64,000 nt of DNA from Amycolatopsis nivea (GCF_004522235.1 NZ_SDLT01000006.1:124001-188000), one strand, 5' to 3'; shown: positions 27,514-37,061, counted from the stretch's first letter. Program-made: numbers and translations. The notes: a model not told the origin generated them from the sequence alone.

Positions 27514-28353
27514 GTGAGACAGATCGTGTCCAGTCAGGTGTCCGTGTGTGACCATTCGGAAGGCGAGACGCTATTCCGGATTTCGGGAAGAGTGGCGCTG
27601 TCCCGGGGCGGCCGGACCACGCCGGTCGACTCGGCGATGGTGCGAGGGCTGTTCGCCGCGCTCCTGCTGGAGCGGGGCCAGTACGTGACGAAGCAGCGGC
27701 TGGTCGAGTCGTTGTGGGACGACCCGCCCCGCTCGGCGCTCGACAATCTGCGGGGATGCGTGTGGCGGCTCCGCCGGATGCTGGCGTCCGTCGACCCCGC
27801 CGCGGCGCGCAAGTTGACCACCATCGCCGGGACCCGCGGCGGCTACGCGCTGGCGGTCTGTCCAGGCCAGGTCGACGTGCTGCGGTTCACCGAACTGGCC
27901 GAAGAGGCGAGCGTTCGGCTCAGGGCCGGTGACGTCGCCGAAGCGGGAGCGGGGTTCGCCCGCGCGCTCGAGCTCTGGCGGGGACCCGCCGGGCAGGGCT
28001 GTGCCGCCTCCCGAGTGCTGCAAGCCCGGTTCCGCGCCCTCGAACAGTTCCAGTTGACCGTCCGCGAGCGGCTGGTGCACGTGAAGCTGCTGCAGGGTGC
28101 GTCCGCCGAGGTGATTCCCGAACTTCGCAGCCTGGTCGGCACGGCGCCCAACCGGGAAACGTCGTGGGCCCTGTTGATGCGGGCGTGTTACCTCGCCGGC
28201 GACCTCGCGGGAGCGCTGACGACCTGGCGGCACGCCACCGAGGCGCTCGCGGAGGAGTTCGGCTTGGATCCGTCGGACAGTTTCCGCGAGCTGCACGCGT
28301 CGATCCTGAACCGGGACGAGGCCGGGGTGCGCAACAGCGTCCTGCAGGCCTAG
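27514..28353 (+). CDS. SARP-family transcriptional activator
   Basis: A 279-residue Streptomyces-antibiotic-regulatory-protein homologue. It has an OmpR-like winged-helix DNA-binding domain (about 20-115, with MVRGLFAALLLERGQYVTKQRLVESLWDD... and the IAGTRGGYAL wing), followed by a bacterial transcriptional activation domain (about 120-265) rich in paired helices. It has no ATPase or TPR extension, so it is a small SARP like DnrI or ActII-ORF4. GTG start with GGGGGAA five bases upstream. It ends 140 bases from the convergent sulfotransferase and is the likely cluster-specific activator of the lanthipeptide genes. Confidence 0.9.
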   Translation: MRQIVSSQVSVCDHSEGETLFRISGRVALSRGGRTTPVDSAMVRGLFAALLLERGQYVTKQRLVESLWDDPPRSALDNLRGCVWRLRRMLASVDPAAARKLTTIAGTRGGYALAVCPGQVDVLRFTELAEEASVRLRAGDVAEAGAGFARALELWRGPAGQGCAASRVLQARFRALEQFQLTVRERLVHVKLLQGASAEVIPELRSLVGTAPNRETSWALLMRACYLAGDLAGALTTWRHATEALAEEFGLDPSDSFRELHASILNRDEAGVRNSVLQA

Positions 28354-28492
28354 CGGGTCGGGACGAGAGGGCTTCCGGAGGCGACGCGGCTGCCCGACGC
28401 GCCGCCGGAGGCCTTCGTCTGTCCGCACGACAGACTGGCACAGCGCACCGCGACTCGGGAGAACCGCCGTGGGCGCAACACCCGGGCGCCAT

Positions 28493-29533
28493 TCACTCGG
28501 GAACGGGCTCGCCGAGCAGCCGCATCCCTGGTGCGCAGGCGGAGGCCAGTGCGACTCGCCGGGCCGGGGGAAGGCGGCCGGCGGCGCCCGTGCGAGCCCC
28601 GTCGAGAACGTCGCCGGCGGCGCCGAGCCAGCCAGGATCCGCCTCGATCCCGAGGAAACCGCTCAGCCGGGCGAGTTCGTCGCGCGGCCGGGCGATCAAG
28701 TCCTCGTAGCGCAGGGTCGCGAGCCGGTCCGGCGGGAGATCGGCCAGCGCGGGCAGCCCCGCCGAAACCATGGCCGACCACATCCGCCCGAACACCTCGA
28801 CCGGAATGTCCCGGTCGAGCCCGAACGCGTTTTCGAAGCCGCCGGTGCACAATAGCGCCAGATCCGGGGGCAGTCGTTTGACGTGTTCCGGGGTGAGTTC
28901 GCGAAAATGCGAGACGCCGGCGAGATCGAGGATTTCCGTGGCGAACGCCGCGGTGCGATATCCGCCGTGTCTGCTCATCGAAAGCGCGCAATCCGGCCCG
29001 TATCGGTACATGTGGATGAATTTCGCTTCCGGAAACGCCGCGCGCAGGGCGCTCGTCCACTCGAGCGAGTGCCCCGATCGCTCGACGACGACCCGTCGCC
29101 CGAGGCGCGTGGCGAGCAGATCGAACAGCGCCGTGTGGTGGCCGGCGGCCGTCCGTGCGGGCCAGCCGGGGACGATCTCCGAGAGTTCGTCGAACAGGCC
29201 GTCGGCGTCCTCGGCCAGGTGCGGCAGGGCCATCAGCGCGATCGCGGGGATGCCGCCGTCCTGCGAGGAGAACCGGCCGGGCCGGCGGGGGTAGAGGAAC
29301 TCCGGCAGCGGCGCGTCTCGCCGGATCATCTCGTCGAACACGGGATGGGGATCCGCGAGCAACCGCCAGTACTCCGCACCGGACATCTCTCCGGCGGGCA
29401 GGGCAGCGAGCCCGCCGAGGGAGACGAACAGCTCGTTGAGGCTGAGGACGTCGGGGTGCTGGTTGAGGATGCGGGACAGCACCGTGGATCCGGTCCGGCC
29501 GGTGCCCACCACGAACGCGACGGGCCGGTTCAT
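28493..29533 (-). CDS. PAPS-dependent sulfotransferase in the lanthipeptide operon
   Basis: A 346-residue cytosolic sulfotransferase. The 5'-phosphosulfate loop GTGRTGST is at residues 10-17 and a 3'-phosphate-binding region lies in VVERSGHSLEW and KFIHMYRYGPDCALSMSRH. It would transfer SO3 from PAPS to a hydroxyl, phenol or amine. It is the last gene of the lanA-lanM-lanD operon (ATGA overlap with lanD), so a modified lanthipeptide is the logical substrate; the single Tyr or the spare Ser of the core are candidate sites (inference). Its partner APS kinase is at 24808-25407. Confidence 0.88.
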   Translation of the reverse strand: MNRPVAFVVGTGRTGSTVLSRILNQHPDVLSLNELFVSLGGLAALPAGEMSGAEYWRLLADPHPVFDEMIRRDAPLPEFLYPRRPGRFSSQDGGIPAIALMALPHLAEDADGLFDELSEIVPGWPARTAAGHHTALFDLLATRLGRRVVVERSGHSLEWTSALRAAFPEAKFIHMYRYGPDCALSMSRHGGYRTAAFATEILDLAGVSHFRELTPEHVKRLPPDLALLCTGGFENAFGLDRDIPVEVFGRMWSAMVSAGLPALADLPPDRLATLRYEDLIARPRDELARLSGFLGIEADPGWLGAAGDVLDGARTGAAGRLPPARRVALASACAPGMRLLGEPVPE

Positions 29534-30150
29534 CGCACCTCCTGCACCGGGCGGGAGTCGCCGGCCGGCGCGGCGGCGGGCTCCCGCAGCAGCTCGTCGA
29601 GCCGGCTGAGCGCGTCCGCGAACGGCGCGGGCGCGCCGACGTTCCGCTCGCCGGTCGTCATGCTGTAGCCCGCCACGGGCGGGAGGACGGCGACGTTCGG
29701 CCGGTCGTGAAGCGCCTCGACGTGCTTCCGGTAGGCGCGCCCGCCGGCTCCGCCGGGCGGCAGCGAGGGGACGAGCACGATCGGCGCCGTCGTGCACTGC
29801 AGCGAGAGCAGCAGCGGGGAGTCGGACAGCCCGAGCGCCAGCCGCCCGGTGAAGTGCAGGGTCGCCGGGTAGACGATCACCGCTTCGGCCCACCGGCCCA
29901 GCTCGACGTGCGGAGCGGCGGTGTACGGCTCGTCGGACCACTCGTCGATCCCGGATTTCGCGCCGGTGACCAGGTTGACCGCGGTCTGGGTGACGAACCG
30001 CAGCGCTTGCCGGGTCAGCAGGACCCGAGTCCGGGCGTTCGGGCAGTGGTGCCGCAAGCGCAGCACTGCTTCGGGCAGCGCGGTGACAGCGGGTGCGCCA
30101 GTGCCGGCCAGCAGCACCCGCTTGCCGTCCACGCCGGGATAGCCGGTCAT
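29530..30150 (-). CDS. lanD: LanD-like flavoprotein (peptidyl-cysteine decarboxylase)
   Basis: A 206-residue protein of the homo-oligomeric flavin-containing Cys decarboxylase family (EpiD, MrsD, Dfp). The catalytic His sits in APHVELGRWAE and the family loop PASANT is represented by VYPATLHFTGRLALGLSDSPLL. Such enzymes oxidatively decarboxylate a C-terminal Cys to an aminoenethiol that closes an AviCys or AviMeCys ring. The precursor here ends in Cys, as required. The gene is coupled to lanM by an ATGA overlap. The altered PAT-LHF version of the motif is a deviation worth noting. Confidence 0.85.
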   Translation of the reverse strand: MTGYPGVDGKRVLLAGTGAPAVTALPEAVLRLRHHCPNARTRVLLTRQALRFVTQTAVNLVTGAKSGIDEWSDEPYTAAPHVELGRWAEAVIVYPATLHFTGRLALGLSDSPLLLSLQCTTAPIVLVPSLPPGGAGGRAYRKHVEALHDRPNVAVLPPVAGYSMTTGERNVGAPAPFADALSRLDELLREPAAAPAGDSRPVQEVR

Positions 30151-33100
30151 GCCGCACGCTCCGGTGCGCCGGCGGGCTCGAGCACCAGCACCGACGGGGC
30201 GTTCGCGGTATCGAGCAGCCGCATCAGGGTGAGGCAGACGCCGGCCCGGCCCAGCAGCAGCCCGGGAATGTTGCCGCCGGTGATGCGCCCGAACCGAGGG
30301 CCGCCCGAGGCGAGCGCCTTCACCAGCGCCTCGGCTCGCTGCTTCCGCTGCGGCCGCCAGTTCTCGGCGGCGGGACCGAGCTCGGACAGCACCGGCTCAG
30401 CGAGGGTGAACAGCTCGAGGCTGCCCGAGTCGCCATGGCATAGGCAGTGGTTGCCGAGCAGGCCCGCCTCGGCAGTCGCGGCGAGCGCGGCCTCCGCCTC
30501 GGCCAGGTAGCGCGGGTCCGGCACCCGCCGATGGGCCAGCAGGCGCGCCATGCCGATCCCCGTCGAGCCGTGGCACCACAGCGTCGGGTGCTCCTGCACG
30601 ATGCCCGTGAGGTCGGTGAAACCCCGCAGGTCCTGCCATGCGTTCTTGCCGGGGATGCGCAGGCTCATGTCGTGTTCGAGAGCCTCGACGCCGAGCCGGC
30701 GCACGCGGTCGTCGTCCAGCACTCGGGCCGCTTCGAGCAGGGCCCAGCCGATTCCGGCCGAGCCGTGGGACATCCCGCCGAGCGGCGGCCCGTCGTCCCG
30801 GCTCCAGCCGCGTCCGGTTCCGGTGTCCACCGCGGTCGCGGCCAGCCGTTCCGCGCAGATCGCGACGATGTCGGCGAGAATCGGCATGCGGTAGCGGTCG
30901 TGCAGACCGGCGGCGACGACGGCGCAGCCGGCGAGGCCCGCGACGAGGTCGGCCGCGTCCTCCTGCCGGGCGCAGTCCCGCAGGTGGGGCAACGACGACT
31001 CGAGCAGTTCGAGGTATTCCGGGTCGCCGGTCAAGTGGTGCTGGTGGGACACCGCGTAGATCGTCCCGGACAGGCCGGCGTAGGCGCCGACTCGGAAGAC
31101 GTCTCTCCCCGCTGTGCGGCGGCGGAGTTCTTCGACCACCGGACGCATGCTCCGGCGGCTCAGATCCGCGAACCGCTCGTCCTGGTAGAGCTCGGCCGCG
31201 TACCCGAAGGTCAGCGCGAGCCCGGCCAGGCCGTCGTAGAAGCTGGTGTTGAGCGGCTGGAAGCTCAACGAGCCGTCGCGGATCCCGTCCGTGCCGATCC
31301 CGACCCAGGCGCAGTCGTCGTCGCCGAGGATCGCCTCGTCCGCGAGCCGGTTCAGGGTGCGCCGGGTCAGCTCGTCCAGGCTGGGTTCGGGGACGCGGTC
31401 CGGCGCTCCGGACGAGGGCGTCGTCGTCCGGACGGCGCCGCCCAGAGTGTCGAGCGCGTCCCGCAGGATCGCCAGCTGCGTCGCCCGGTGGTCCGGGCCC
31501 AGCATCGCCAGTTTCCGCTGCAGCGTCTGGCCGCTCGGCTCGGCGAAGAAGTCTTCGGCAACGACCTCGCGGCCCTGGAACAGCGCGGTCGACCCGGGCT
31601 TGGTGTGGAACGCGGGGATGTCGGCCCGCAGCAGCTGACGGCGCTCGGCCTCGATCACCGGGACCAGGTCGTCGCGCGTGGTCGCGGCGGTCCACAGTTT
31701 CTCCAGCAACTGCTCGGTGGCCAGGCCGTCGCGCAGGTAGTCGGGGTGGAACCGCTCCATGCGGAACAGGTCGTAGCGCCGGGTCGCCCTGGCCAGGAAG
31801 CGGACCTCGATGTCGTCGGCCGATCGCAAGAGCGCGGCGAACCGCTCGCGGGACGAAGCGATGGCGTCGTAGCCGTCGAGGAAGCCGCGGACGACCTCGC
31901 CGGTGTACCGGGCCGGATCCGCGGCCCGTCCGTCGACCACCGGCCGGTTCCGGGCGGGCTTGGTCTCCTTGCGCACGCCGACGATGTGCATCTGGTCGGT
32001 GAAGGGCGCCGCGATGGCAGGCATGGGCCGCGGGGTCAGCTGGGGAGTGCCGCCGCCTATCGCGCTGACGTCGATGCCTGGCGTGACGCCGTCTCCGAAG
32101 GTGCGCAGCGGCACGACAAGGGTCGCGAGCACGCTCTGGGCGAGAAAGTCGAGGGCCCTCTCGTTCGCTTTCGCGGACGAGAGGTGCCGGACGGAGGTGT
32201 GCTGCAGGATCGTCTCGAGGTCGACGGGCACGGGGGAGTCGCCGACGGCGATGACGTTGGTCATGTGGATGTCGACCGCGCCCAGGACGTGCAGGACGGC
32301 CAGCATCGCGCCGATGTGGACGTAGAAGCGGGGCAGGTCCGCTTCGCGGTCGCACGGCTCGTGCTCGAGGAACTCGCACCAGCCGTAGCCGGGCCGGGCG
32401 AGGACCCGCATGCTCTTGACGTTCAGGCCGGTCAGTTCGTTGAGCAGGTCGAGCGCCTCGGCGTAGGTCCGCTCCGGGTCGACCGGCCGGGGCTTGTGGA
32501 CCAGCGCCGAGCCGTCCTCGAATCCGAAGCAGGACACGGAGCGCCCGTGGTTGTGCGGGTCTCCGAGACCGCTGCGGACACCGGTCACCACGACGTGGTC
32601 CGACAGCAGCAGCCCCTGGCGCCGGAGCTCGGGAAGGTCGGCGGCCAGCCGGGTCAGCGTCTCGACGGTGTTCGCCAGCCAGTCGGTGCCGTGCTGGACC
32701 ATCGCACGCGCGAGAACCGGGTATTCGGTGAAGAGCTGCGTGCGGTAGCCGTCCCGCCGAAGCACGACCTCGTTGTAGTACGCGTAGCGCTCCTCGGGCG
32801 TTTCCCCCGTCAGCAGGCCGCCGTCCCGGGCGACGTTGAGTTCGAGGATCAATGTCCGGTGGGCGATCTCGAGAAGTCCGGTCGCCAGGCCGTCGACAAG
32901 GGTTTCGTGGGCGTGTTCGGTGAGCGCTATCTGATCGAGCGCGGCCTGACTCTCCCATTGTCGTAGTCGATCGGCGTAATGACAGATGAAAGCGTCGAGA
33001 AGCCCGGAGAAAAGGAGCTTTTCGTAGGTCTCGCCGTAAAGTGCCGTGACAGGCTCGCGACTGTCCGCGGGTTTCCGTTCACCCGACAGAATGGTGTCGA

Positions 33101-33347
33101 GTTCCGGGACCCACGCGGTGGCCGCGCCCGCGGCCGAAAACGGTTTGCCGGCGACAAGCGCGGCGAAGGTTTCACGGGAAATCCCGGCGACGGCGAGCCG
33201 GCGGGCCATCGTCGACTCGTCGAGGTACGCGGATTCACGCCATTCGTCGACGGCTGCCAGATCCGCGGCGGTCGGTGCGCCCGTCCCGGCGACGTGCCGT
33301 TCTCGCAGAAATGCCGCGTGGTCCGCGCGGTAGCGGGTCGTGCCCAT
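30147..33347 (-). CDS. lanM: Class II lanthipeptide synthetase LanM
   Basis: A 1066-residue bifunctional enzyme that dehydrates Ser/Thr and forms thioether rings. The N-terminal dehydratase (about 100-640) shows GDPHNHGRSV, the ATP-site Lys in ALVHKPR, and DIHMTNVIAVGDSPVPVDLET. The C-terminal LanC-like cyclase (about 700-1050) shows the zinc ligands in LWCHGSTGIG and CLCHGDSGS. Length is standard for LanM. ATG at 33347 follows CCGGAGGC. It lies 95 bases behind lanA, separated by a GC-rich hairpin, and overlaps lanD. Confidence 0.96.
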   Translation of the reverse strand: MGTTRYRADHAAFLRERHVAGTGAPTAADLAAVDEWRESAYLDESTMARRLAVAGISRETFAALVAGKPFSAAGAATAWVPELDTILSGERKPADSREPVTALYGETYEKLLFSGLLDAFICHYADRLRQWESQAALDQIALTEHAHETLVDGLATGLLEIAHRTLILELNVARDGGLLTGETPEERYAYYNEVVLRRDGYRTQLFTEYPVLARAMVQHGTDWLANTVETLTRLAADLPELRRQGLLLSDHVVVTGVRSGLGDPHNHGRSVSCFGFEDGSALVHKPRPVDPERTYAEALDLLNELTGLNVKSMRVLARPGYGWCEFLEHEPCDREADLPRFYVHIGAMLAVLHVLGAVDIHMTNVIAVGDSPVPVDLETILQHTSVRHLSSAKANERALDFLAQSVLATLVVPLRTFGDGVTPGIDVSAIGGGTPQLTPRPMPAIAAPFTDQMHIVGVRKETKPARNRPVVDGRAADPARYTGEVVRGFLDGYDAIASSRERFAALLRSADDIEVRFLARATRRYDLFRMERFHPDYLRDGLATEQLLEKLWTAATTRDDLVPVIEAERRQLLRADIPAFHTKPGSTALFQGREVVAEDFFAEPSGQTLQRKLAMLGPDHRATQLAILRDALDTLGGAVRTTTPSSGAPDRVPEPSLDELTRRTLNRLADEAILGDDDCAWVGIGTDGIRDGSLSFQPLNTSFYDGLAGLALTFGYAAELYQDERFADLSRRSMRPVVEELRRRTAGRDVFRVGAYAGLSGTIYAVSHQHHLTGDPEYLELLESSLPHLRDCARQEDAADLVAGLAGCAVVAAGLHDRYRMPILADIVAICAERLAATAVDTGTGRGWSRDDGPPLGGMSHGSAGIGWALLEAARVLDDDRVRRLGVEALEHDMSLRIPGKNAWQDLRGFTDLTGIVQEHPTLWCHGSTGIGMARLLAHRRVPDPRYLAEAEAALAATAEAGLLGNHCLCHGDSGSLELFTLAEPVLSELGPAAENWRPQRKQRAEALVKALASGGPRFGRITGGNIPGLLLGRAGVCLTLMRLLDTANAPSVLVLEPAGAPERAA

Positions 33348-33371
33348 TGCCTCCGGGTCCTTTCGGCCGTG

Positions 33372-33408
33372 GCGTGCGGGCGGGCCGTCGTCCGGCCCGC
33401 CCGCACGC
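33372..33408 (-). terminator. GC-rich hairpin between lanA and lanM (attenuator)
   Basis: Perfect 15-bp inverted repeat: arms 33372-33386 and 33394-33408, 7-base loop, no following T-run. It lies between lanA and lanM in their transcript. Such hairpins commonly let only part of the transcripts continue, giving excess precursor peptide over synthetase. Confidence 0.7.
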
Positions 33409-33442
33409 GTCGAACACCCTCACGGGTCGCCCTGCGGCTACG

Positions 33443-33613
33443 TCAGCAGTTGCACTCAAAGGTAAAGGTGCAGATGTAGCCGCTGCTGGGCAGCGCCGCG
33501 GTGCGCGCCTCGGCCAGGTCCTCCTGGCCCAGTTCGCCGAAGCCGAGGCCGGCCGGGTGCGAACCGCTTTCGTGGGCGGCGGACTTCCAGTCGTTGATGC
33601 TCTGCGTCGGCAT
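33443..33613 (-). CDS. lanA: Lanthipeptide precursor, mersacidin/lichenicidin leader family, short actagardine-like core
   Basis: A 56-residue precursor. The leader carries the family marks INDWK (residues 6-10) and HPAG followed by F-x-EL (19-28), as in mersacidin and lichenicidin leaders. The core ends SSGYICTFTFECNC (43-56): the first part copies actagardine (SSGxxCTxTxEC), and the last nine residues align with the mersacidin end (CTxTxECxC). Expected rings are Ser43-Cys48, Thr49-Cys54 and an AviMeCys from Thr51 and Cys56. Cleavage after Ala39-Ala40 (as in mersacidin) would leave Leu-Pro on the core. ATG at 33613 has GGAGGGAG upstream; a longer frame upstream is ignored for that reason. 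Confidence 0.93.
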   Translation of the reverse strand: MPTQSINDWKSAAHESGSHPAGLGFGELGQEDLAEARTAALPSSGYICTFTFECNC

Positions 33614-33828
33614 GCCGACTCCCTCCATGTGGAATGGATTTTTCCGATTCCGTGCGGCGGGTAGGTTCCGTCGCACGGATCGAAACTAACAACGAAGCCG
33701 TGTCCGGCCGGTGTGGCCGGCGTTGGCGGTTCGTATAGGGACCGTATATCTGCAGGTTAATTGGCCGGACGCGACGATGATGATCACGCTGAGGGAATTC
33801 TCAGGTACGGCTCGGTACGTTTCCGCGC
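33614..33828. promoter_or_regulatory. Divergent promoter region of lanA and the ABC transporter
   Basis: A 215-base intergenic region serving both directions. On the plus side a TACGTT box at 33816-33821 lies 7 bases before the transporter ATG, which has no ribosome site, so the transporter may be made from a leaderless transcript. The paired GGTACG words at 33804 and 33814 might be an activator site. On the minus side an AT-rich patch near 33680-33700 is the likely lanA promoter. These are visual judgements. Confidence 0.45.
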
Positions 33829-34587
<759 letters not shown>

Positions 34588-34592
34588 GCCGG

Positions 34593-37061
34593 ATGCTGAA
34601 GCTCACCCTCGCCGGACTGCGCGCGCACCGGCGAAGGCTGCTGCTGGCCGCGCTCGCGACGCTGCTCGGGACCGCCTTCGTCGCGGGCACGCTGGTGCTC
34701 AGCGACACCCTGCGCACCAATACCGACCGCACTGTCGCCGGCAACGCGGACAAGGCCGACGTGGCCGTAGTGGCGGACAACCAGCTGCGGAAGCTGGACC
34801 AGGCCGCCGTCGACCGGGTCGCCGCGATCGCGGGCGTCCGGCAGGTGCAGGGGCTGGTCATCGGCGACATCTCCGTGCTCGACCGCGCCGGCCGCCCGGT
34901 CCGGGATCAGCCGATGGGCTTCTCGGTCACCATGCGGACCACGGCGGTGCAGGGCCGGCTGCCCGCAGGGGACGGCGAGGCCGTGCTGGCCGAGCAGACC
35001 GCGAAGGCCCTCGGGTACCGCGTCGGGGACACGATCACCCTGGTCGACCATGCCACCGGCGAGCCCCGTCCGTTGCGGGTCAGCGGGTTCAGCAGCGTTG
35101 CCGGGCAGGGAATTCTCGCCCTGCGCGGCGGGATCGGTTTCACCGAGCCCGTCGCGCGGCAGCTGACCGGCCAGACCGGATTCTCCGAGCTGTACGTCAA
35201 GGGCGGCGACCCGCAGGGCCTGAAGGCGAAGGTGGCCGCAGCCGTCGGCAGCGGCCCGTACGAGGTGTTCTCCGGAGCGGAGTTCGCCGAGCGGCAGGCC
35301 GCGGGCAGCGGCATCGACCCGGTGGTTCTGCGCAGCGGGCTGGTGATGTTCGCTTTGATCGCTTTGTTCGTGGCGATGTTCGTCATCTACAACACCTTCA
35401 GCATCCTGGTCGCCCAGCGCACCCGGGAGCTGGCGCTGGCACGGTGTGTCGGCGCTTCGCGCGGTCAGGTGTTCGGCGGGGTGCTGGCGGAATCCGCTGT
35501 CGTCGGGCTCGGCGCGGCGGTGGTCGGGCTGCTGGCCGGGATCGGCACGGGCTATCTGGCGTTGCCCGTGATGAGTGCGTTCGGGACGCCGATTTCGCCT
35601 GGATCGTTCACCGTGACGCCGACGACGGTGGTGCTCAGCGTGCTGGCCGGGCTGCTCGCGACCGTAGCGGCGGCGCTGCTTCCGGCGGCCGCGGCGACGC
35701 GCGTCGCACCGGTCGCCGCGTTGCGGATCCAGGCGGAGCCGCGTACCGAGCGGCTCAACCGGGCCCGCGCGGTAGTGGCGGCGCTCTTCTGCGCCGCCGG
35801 CGTCGCCAGCACCGCGGGCGGGCTGGCGAGCAACGGCAAGACTTACCCGCTCGTGCTCGTCGCGTTCGGCGGGCTGTTGTTCTTCGCGGGCGTGATTTTG
35901 CTCGGCCCGGTGATCGTCCGCGTTTTCGGGGGTGCGGTCGGCTTTCCGATCCGCCGCACGCTGGGCGTGCCGGGCAGGCTCGCCGTCGCGAACGCGATGC
36001 GGAACCCGAAACGTGCGGCCACGACAGTGCTCGCGCTCATCATCGGGATCACCTTGACCACCGGGGTATCGGTGATCACCAGCTCGCTCGAGTCGTCAGT
36101 CGGAGTGGGAGTCGGCGAGGCCCTGCCTGCCGACTACATCATCACGCCGCCGGGCACCGACTCCTCGGTGACGTTGCCGCGGTCGGTCGGCGACGACCTC
36201 CGCGGGCACAACGGGGTCACCGAATTCACCCGGGTCCGCGAAGCCCCGGTAGTCGTCAAGGGCGCGACGTCGATGCTGAGCACGATGGAGGGCGCCATCG
36301 CCCCGGGCGTGGTGCGGGGTTCGCTGGACGGCTTCGGCCCCGGGCAGCTGGCGTTGCGTCCCGAACGGGCCAGCGAACTCGGCGTCGGGGTCGGCGGAAC
36401 GGTGTCGATGACCGTGGCGGGCCACCCGGTGGAGGCGAAGGTGGTCGCGATCGTGACCGGCAATGTCGTGCCGCGGACCCTGGTCGCGCCGGGCTGGTTC
36501 GACCGGTTGTTCCCCGGGCGGGGCGACACGAGCCTGCTTGTCAGGTTCGCTCCGGGTACCGCGCCGGACGTGTCCAGGGCGGTCGTCGACGAGGCGACGA
36601 CCGCAGTGCCGACCGCGAAGATCGTGGCGACCGCCGATGCGAAAGACCGGCTCGAAGCTTCGCTGAACCAGGTGACCGCGCTGATCACGGCCCTGCTGGC
36701 GCTGGCTGTGCTGATCTCGCTGATCGGCATCGCGAACACCATGACCCTGTCGGTGCTGGAACGCTCCCGCGAGTCGGCCATGCTGCGGGCGTTCGGTCTC
36801 ACCAAGCGGCACCTGCGGTTGATGCTGACGACCGAGGCGGTCATCTTCGGAATCGTCGGCGGGATCGTCGGCGTGCTGCTCGGGTGCGGCTTCGGGTTGG
36901 CCGCGGCCAGGGTCATCAACGACGACGTCGTGCTGAGCCTGCCCTACGGCCGGATCGCGCTGATCTTGGCCGGTGCGGCGGTCGCGGGGGTCGTGGCCGC
37001 CCTCCTGCCGCTGCGGCAGGCCGCGAAGACCTCGGTGGTCGAGGCGCTCGCCGTCCAGTGA
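34593..37061 (+). CDS. ABC transporter permease with two FtsX/MacB-type units
   Basis: An 822-residue permease. After an N-terminal membrane helix (about 12-32) comes a large extracytoplasmic MacB-PCD domain, then three helices of an FtsX domain (about 250-380). A connecting pair of helices (about 400-460), a second periplasmic-type domain and a second FtsX domain (about 700-815) complete it. The duplicated layout is common in actinobacterial transporters fused from two permease halves, so it can act with one ATPase gene. It lies 5 bases after the ATPase stop. Proposed role: lantibiotic resistance or export. Confidence 0.88.
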   Translation: MLKLTLAGLRAHRRRLLLAALATLLGTAFVAGTLVLSDTLRTNTDRTVAGNADKADVAVVADNQLRKLDQAAVDRVAAIAGVRQVQGLVIGDISVLDRAGRPVRDQPMGFSVTMRTTAVQGRLPAGDGEAVLAEQTAKALGYRVGDTITLVDHATGEPRPLRVSGFSSVAGQGILALRGGIGFTEPVARQLTGQTGFSELYVKGGDPQGLKAKVAAAVGSGPYEVFSGAEFAERQAAGSGIDPVVLRSGLVMFALIALFVAMFVIYNTFSILVAQRTRELALARCVGASRGQVFGGVLAESAVVGLGAAVVGLLAGIGTGYLALPVMSAFGTPISPGSFTVTPTTVVLSVLAGLLATVAAALLPAAAATRVAPVAALRIQAEPRTERLNRARAVVAALFCAAGVASTAGGLASNGKTYPLVLVAFGGLLFFAGVILLGPVIVRVFGGAVGFPIRRTLGVPGRLAVANAMRNPKRAATTVLALIIGITLTTGVSVITSSLESSVGVGVGEALPADYIITPPGTDSSVTLPRSVGDDLRGHNGVTEFTRVREAPVVVKGATSMLSTMEGAIAPGVVRGSLDGFGPGQLALRPERASELGVGVGGTVSMTVAGHPVEAKVVAIVTGNVVPRTLVAPGWFDRLFPGRGDTSLLVRFAPGTAPDVSRAVVDEATTAVPTAKIVATADAKDRLEASLNQVTALITALLALAVLISLIGIANTMTLSVLERSRESAMLRAFGLTKRHLRLMLTTEAVIFGIVGGIVGVLLGCGFGLAAARVINDDVVLSLPYGRIALILAGAAVAGVVAALLPLRQAAKTSVVEALAVQ

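Noticed and set aside
33614..33676. Longer lanA frame upstream of the ATG at 33613
   Set aside because: The extra residues (MRRNLPAARN...) lack leader similarity and ribosome site, whereas 33613 has GGAGGGAG and gives the standard leader.
33804..33819. GGTACG pair as a SARP binding site
   Set aside because: Only two short copies at 10-base spacing (SARP sites usually use 11); kept only as a remark.
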